Shown: positions 60,386 through 63,790 of the stretch, in pieces
Layout of the letters: each line of letters begins with the position of its first letter
How positions within the stretch are numbered: position 1 is the first letter of the stretch
Assembly (NCBI GenBank): GCA_002067865.1
Contig: MVRC01000004.1
Location: 1 to 63,790, forward strand
Source of the DNA: Methanomassiliicoccales archaeon PtaU1.Bin124
GTDB lineage: Archaea > Thermoplasmatota > Thermoplasmata > Methanomassiliicoccales > UBA472
Length of the DNA: 63,790 nucleotides
Reading direction: 5' to 3'
Notes under the pieces: generated by a model
Database searches by the model: none
Seen by the model: the letters and a program-made list of their open reading frames with translations, nothing else
Told to the model about the DNA's origin: nothing
Translations under genes and position numbers: made by a program

Positions 60386-61710
60386 AGCCTGAGGAAGTGA
60401 CGCCGGTGGTGCTCCGGGCATGCAGGGATGCCGGCGCCACCGATGCGGTCGTCCTGGTGACCGAAGAGGAGGAGGCGCAGATCCGATTCTCCAACAACAA
60501 CGTGACCGTGAGCAACAACCTGAGGGAGATGAGCGCCTATGTCTTCGTGTTCGTCAAGGGAAAGAAGGCTGGCACGAACATCGAGGATATGTCCAAGCGA
60601 ACGCTGGTGACCACTGCCCAGAAGGTGGTGGAGGCGGCGAAGAGATCGCCGGGGGAGGGCGGCTACGCACCTCTGCCTCAGGGGCCGCTCCTGTATGATG
60701 ACAGGCTGATGAACTCTGAACCGGTGACCCAGGATCCCAAGGACCTCATGAGCATGGTGCGGGAGGCCATCGACGCCGCCCGGAGGGAGGGGGCTGAAAG
60801 AGTGGCCGGTTCGATGATGGCGAGGAACATCAAACTGACCTTGCACACCAGCGCCGACGCCTTCGGGACGATGGAAAGGGGAGGCCTGGAGATATCGTTG
60901 CGCGCATTCTCCGGTCCGGAAGCATCTGGACACGGATTGTCCGTGGCGAGCACCGAGCGTGACTTCCATCCGTCCGAGTCAGGTTCGGAGGCCGGAAGGC
61001 TGGCCCATAGGGCGGCAAGCCCGATCGAGGGGACGGCGGGACGGATGGACGCGGTCTTCGGCCCCATGGTCGTGGCGGACCTGATGCAGCAGGTGGGCCG
61101 CATGGCCTCCGCCTTCCATGTCGATTCCGGCATGTCATTCCTGCGGGGGAGGCTGGGCCATGAGGTGGCTTCCAAGGGCGTCACCCTATGGGACGATGCG
61201 ACGAACCCCAATTCCTATGGGGCCCAGCCCTTCGACCAGGAGGGCCTGCCGACCCAACGCAAGGCGATCATCGAGGATGGTGTGCTGATGACCTATCTGC
61301 ACAACTCCACCACCGCCGCCAAGGAAGGGGTGGAGAGCACGGCCAACGCCGGTCTGGTCGCACCCTCCCCGTTCAGCTTGGCCATGAGCCCCGGCGGCCG
61401 CTCATTGGAATCCCTCATCTCCGGCATCGATCACGGCATCTATGTCACGAACGACTGGTACCTGAGGTATCAGAACTTTGGGAACGGCGACCTCAGCTTC
61501 ATTCCCCGCGATGCCATGTTCCTCATCGAAGGAGGAAGCATAGGGGCATCGTTGAAGGAGCTTCGGGTCAGTGATAATGTCCTAAGGATGCTGAGCAACA
61601 TCGATGGCATCGGACAGCAGCGCAAGATGGTGAAATGGTGGGAGGTCGACACACCGGTACTCGTTCCGGCCGTGTCGGTCAAGGACGTCAACTTCACCCG
61701 GCCCCAATGA
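60382..61710 (+). CDS. tldE: TldE/PmbA-type partner protein
   Basis: The protein has 442 residues. It is homologous to TldD but has no HExxxH, as normal for TldE (PmbA); V-A-S-T-E-R-D-F-H and G-I-Y-V-T-N-D-W-Y-L-R-Y-Q are visible. It completes the TldD active site in the heterodimer. ATG 60382 overlaps the tldD stop codon. Operon tldD-tldE; converges with larE. Confidence 0.93.
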   Translation: MKPEEVTPVVLRACRDAGATDAVVLVTEEEEAQIRFSNNNVTVSNNLREMSAYVFVFVKGKKAGTNIEDMSKRTLVTTAQKVVEAAKRSPGEGGYAPLPQGPLLYDDRLMNSEPVTQDPKDLMSMVREAIDAARREGAERVAGSMMARNIKLTLHTSADAFGTMERGGLEISLRAFSGPEASGHGLSVASTERDFHPSESGSEAGRLAHRAASPIEGTAGRMDAVFGPMVVADLMQQVGRMASAFHVDSGMSFLRGRLGHEVASKGVTLWDDATNPNSYGAQPFDQEGLPTQRKAIIEDGVLMTYLHNSTTAAKEGVESTANAGLVAPSPFSLAMSPGGRSLESLISGIDHGIYVTNDWYLRYQNFGNGDLSFIPRDAMFLIEGGSIGASLKELRVSDNVLRMLSNIDGIGQQRKMVKWWEVDTPVLVPAVSVKDVNFTRPQ

Positions 61711-61712
61711 CA

Positions 61713-62522
61713 TCATCGGTCCAGGCTCCCGCTGCGGAACCCTTCCAGGTCGAGCGAGACGAACTTGAACCCCGCCCTCTTGAGCGCAGACACGATCTCC
61801 ATCCTATGGTCCAAGGCGGACTGAAGATCGGCCTCATCCACCTCGATCCTGGCCACATCGTTATGCATGCGCACCCGGACCTGCCCCAGCCCCAAGGAAT
61901 GCAACGAGCCCTCTGCCGCTTCCACCATTCTCAGCTTCTCCTCGGTGATCCTCTCCCCATAGGGAATGCGAGAGGCCAGGCATGGTGACGACGGCTTGTT
62001 CCAGTTCGACAGACCTTCCTTTTTCGCCAGCGCCCTCACCTCGTCTTTGGTGAGCCCGGCGGCGGCCAAGGGGCTGAGCGTGCCGGTCTCCCGCAACGAG
62101 CGGAGCCCTGGTCTGGAGGACCTCATGTCGTCGGCGTTCGAGCCGTCCAGCAATATGCCGAATCCCATCGAGCCGGCCGTCTCCAGCAGCAGGCTCAGAT
62201 TGTGCGTTTTGCACTGGTAGCAACGGTCCCGTCCGTTCGATGCGAACCCTTCATCGTCCATTTCCGAGCTCGCCACCTGCAGCAGCGTGACGCCGATGGT
62301 CCTGGCGATCTTCACCGCATCGTCCAACTCAATCTTGGCCAGTACGGGAGAGACGGCTATCAGGGCGATGACATCCTCCCCCAGTTCCTCCTTGGCCATC
62401 TGGAGGACCAATGTGCTGTCGACCCCGCCGGAGAACGCCACGGCCGCTCGTTCCAACGACCTGATGTGATGGCGCAATGACCGTTCCTTGTCCTGCAGGG
62501 TGGGATCGTCGACGCTATACAT
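61713..62522 (-). CDS. larE: LarE-type ATP-dependent sulfur transferase
   Basis: The protein has 269 residues. P-loop S-G-G-V-D-S-T of PP-loop ATPases near residue 32, C-Y-Q-C-K-T, and S-S-P-C-L-A-S-R-I-P-Y-G with the Cys that can give up its sulfur. LarE adds sulfur to the pyridinium cofactor of lactate racemase. No larA, larB or larC is in the window, so the client may differ. ATG 62522 is chosen; a long N-terminal extension in frame is not homologous-looking. Divergent from the MFS gene. Confidence 0.88.
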   Translation of the reverse strand: MYSVDDPTLQDKERSLRHHIRSLERAAVAFSGGVDSTLVLQMAKEELGEDVIALIAVSPVLAKIELDDAVKIARTIGVTLLQVASSEMDDEGFASNGRDRCYQCKTHNLSLLLETAGSMGFGILLDGSNADDMRSSRPGLRSLRETGTLSPLAAAGLTKDEVRALAKKEGLSNWNKPSSPCLASRIPYGERITEEKLRMVEAAEGSLHSLGLGQVRVRMHNDVARIEVDEADLQSALDHRMEIVSALKRAGFKFVSLDLEGFRSGSLDR

Positions 62523-62613
62523 GGTAGACGGGATATGGTGGATGCGAATTATTATCATTTGTAAAAATTGGGAGATGTTATTATCTATTTCCAGAGGCGT
62601 CCATCTTGGCAAT

Positions 62614-63790
62614 ATGTCGATAGACCGCTCCCGCCTTCTGCTCCTCTTCGTCATCTCATTGGGCTCTTTCATGGGGGCGCTCGACAACACCATCGTCAAT
62701 GTCTCTCTGCCGGTCATCGCCGACTATTACAACGTCGGCACCGGAGAGGTCGCGCTGGTGGTCGTGGCGTACATGCTGGTCAGCACTGCGCTGGTACTTC
62801 TGTTCGGTTATCTGGGGGAGAGATGGGGCTATGGCAAGATCTTCGTCACCGGTTTCATCGTCTTCGCCCTCAGTTCGCTGATGTGCGGTCTTTCCGGTGG
62901 CATCTGGGAGTTGATCGGCTGGAGGGCTTTCCAGGGATTGGGCTCGGCCATGTTCGGGGCGATACTGGCCGCCATGGTGTTCGGGTTCTTCCCCGAGAAG
63001 GAACGGACGAAGGCTCTGGCCATCATGGTGTCGATGTCCTCATTGGCATCGGTCATCGGTCCGGTGCTAGGGGGCCTGCTGACATCGTTCCTCTCATGGC
63101 ACTGGGTGTTCTTCGTGAACGTCCCGATCGGTATCATCGGGGCGATCATCGGGATCAGGACGATCCCCAAGCTGCCGGCGAAGGAGATGGGCAAGTTCGA
63201 CACCTTCGGAGCGGTATTCGTGATGGTGGCGATGTTCCTCACGGTGTACTTCCTCAACATCGGCAAGGAGTGGGGATGGACCTCGGCCTCGACCATGGCC
63301 ATATTGCTCGGCGCGGTGGTCTCCTGGGCCATCCTCATCCAATGGGAGAGGCGCAAAAAAGATCCGGCCATGGACGTTCGCATGTTCAAGGACCGCGGAT
63401 TCGCCCTGGGCAACCTGGCCGGTTTCATGGTGATGGCGGTTCTGCTGGGCACCACGTTCATCCTGCCATTCTATTACGAGATGGTCAAGGGGCTCAGCGT
63501 GGGCGACACCGGTCTGATCCTTCTCCTGCCGGCGGTCTTCGCGGTCATATTCGGCCTGAAGGGGGCGAAATGGTGCGAGCGGTTCGGGGAAAGACGGGTG
63601 GCACTGGTCTCCGCCGGAACAGGTACGGTCCTAAGCGTGCTCTATTTCTTCCTGGCCGGGTGGTACGACAGCCCGTTATGGATGTGGGTCGTGGTCTCCT
63701 GCGCATCGGGCGCCTCCATCGGCCTGTTCACACCTCCCTGCACCAAGCTGGTCATGGCGAGATGCTCGGAATGCAAGGTCGGGGCGGGGG
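62614..63790 (+). CDS. MFS transporter, DHA2/EmrB-like, 3' end outside window
   Basis: At least 392 residues are visible, with no stop before the window end. Eleven or more helices are present. Motif D1 L-D-N-T-I-V-N-V-S-L-P, motif C G-P-V-L-G-G-L-L and W-H-W-V-F-F-V-N-V-P-I-G are those of the 14-helix drug-proton antiporters (EmrB/QacA type). It likely exports toxic compounds; a natural substrate cannot be named. ATG 62614 is about 45 bp after an AT-rich promoter. Confidence 0.92.
   Translation, partial: MSIDRSRLLLLFVISLGSFMGALDNTIVNVSLPVIADYYNVGTGEVALVVVAYMLVSTALVLLFGYLGERWGYGKIFVTGFIVFALSSLMCGLSGGIWELIGWRAFQGLGSAMFGAILAAMVFGFFPEKERTKALAIMVSMSSLASVIGPVLGGLLTSFLSWHWVFFVNVPIGIIGAIIGIRTIPKLPAKEMGKFDTFGAVFVMVAMFLTVYFLNIGKEWGWTSASTMAILLGAVVSWAILIQWERRKKDPAMDVRMFKDRGFALGNLAGFMVMAVLLGTTFILPFYYEMVKGLSVGDTGLILLLPAVFAVIFGLKGAKWCERFGERRVALVSAGTGTVLSVLYFFLAGWYDSPLWMWVVVSCASGASIGLFTPPCTKLVMARCSECKVGAG

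Overview
The window is a gene-dense, mostly GC-rich stretch with short AT-rich intergenic gaps carrying TATA-like boxes. Several marks show it is archaeal. These are an archaeal-type DnaG primase, archaeal glutamyl- and aspartyl-tRNA synthetases, the bifunctional fructose-1,6-bisphosphate aldolase/phosphatase, an archaeal-size triosephosphate isomerase, Trm1, MptD, a THEP1-type NTPase, a tRNA-Cys with an intron at the canonical archaeal 37/38 position and a box C/D sRNA with 12-nt guides. Superoxide dismutase, a FeoA-fused DtxR regulator, large secreted surface proteins and a methyltransferase-type corrinoid pair fit a Thermoplasmata-related euryarchaeon, for example near Methanomassiliicoccales. 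That placement is inference, because no rRNA or mcr gene lies in the window.

Layout. 1-6.7 kb: two paralogous surface proteins (the first cut by the window edge; the second has a papain-type protease domain, four OmpL47-like repeats, one FN3 domain and a C-terminal anchor) flank a protein with a HEPN-type R-N-x3-H motif. 6.7-9.8 kb: a cation-efflux (CDF) transporter behind a DtxR-like operator, tRNA-Cys(GCA) with a 14-nt intron, a QueG-like iron-sulfur protein and an aquaporin. 10-14.4 kb: cysteine block cysK, cysE, cysS and a radical SAM enzyme. 14.5-17.8 kb: iron block DtxR-FeoA, FeoB and LysE. 17.8-26.7 kb: housekeeping genes (gltX, UbiD-family decarboxylase, EFR1-type ferredoxin, nitroreductase, purA, trm1, NTPase, mptD). 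26.8-34.9 kb: superoxide dismutase, corrinoid protein plus UroD/MtaA-type methyltransferase, a winged-helix regulator, membrane-anchored acetolactate decarboxylase, PiT plus DUF47, nadA. 35-41.5 kb: orphan membrane proteins and a compact redox block (Rieske, glutaredoxin, ferredoxin-thioredoxin reductase catalytic subunit, Rieske). 41.5-45.5 kb: small proteins, a box C/D sRNA, RusA resolvase, a GT-C-like membrane protein, aspS, ferredoxin. 45.5-50.8 kb: a frameshifted S66 carboxypeptidase, the aldolase/phosphatase with tpiA, a lamin-tail/PLD surface protein and a GNAT acetyltransferase. 50.8-57.2 kb: a LonB-like ATPase without protease domain next to dnaG, then two overlapping CbiP-type genes and a MoaD/SAMP-like protein. 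57.3-63.8 kb: tRNA-Ser(CGA), NTF2-like and hemerythrin-like proteins, tldD-tldE, LarE and the start of an MFS exporter.

The best hidden signals are the structured box C/D sRNA at 41888-41988 (two 12-nt guides, enclosed by a 6-bp and an 11-bp stem), a 16-bp DtxR-type operator shared by the CDF and Feo promoters, the intron-containing tRNA-Cys whose CCA end touches the opposing queG-like stop codon, the tandem CbiP pair with a fused cysteine-rich domain and a second copy without glutaminase, the protease-less LonB-like protein, and the corrinoid methyltransferase pair with an altered zinc site. No CRISPR array, transposase or complete prophage was seen.
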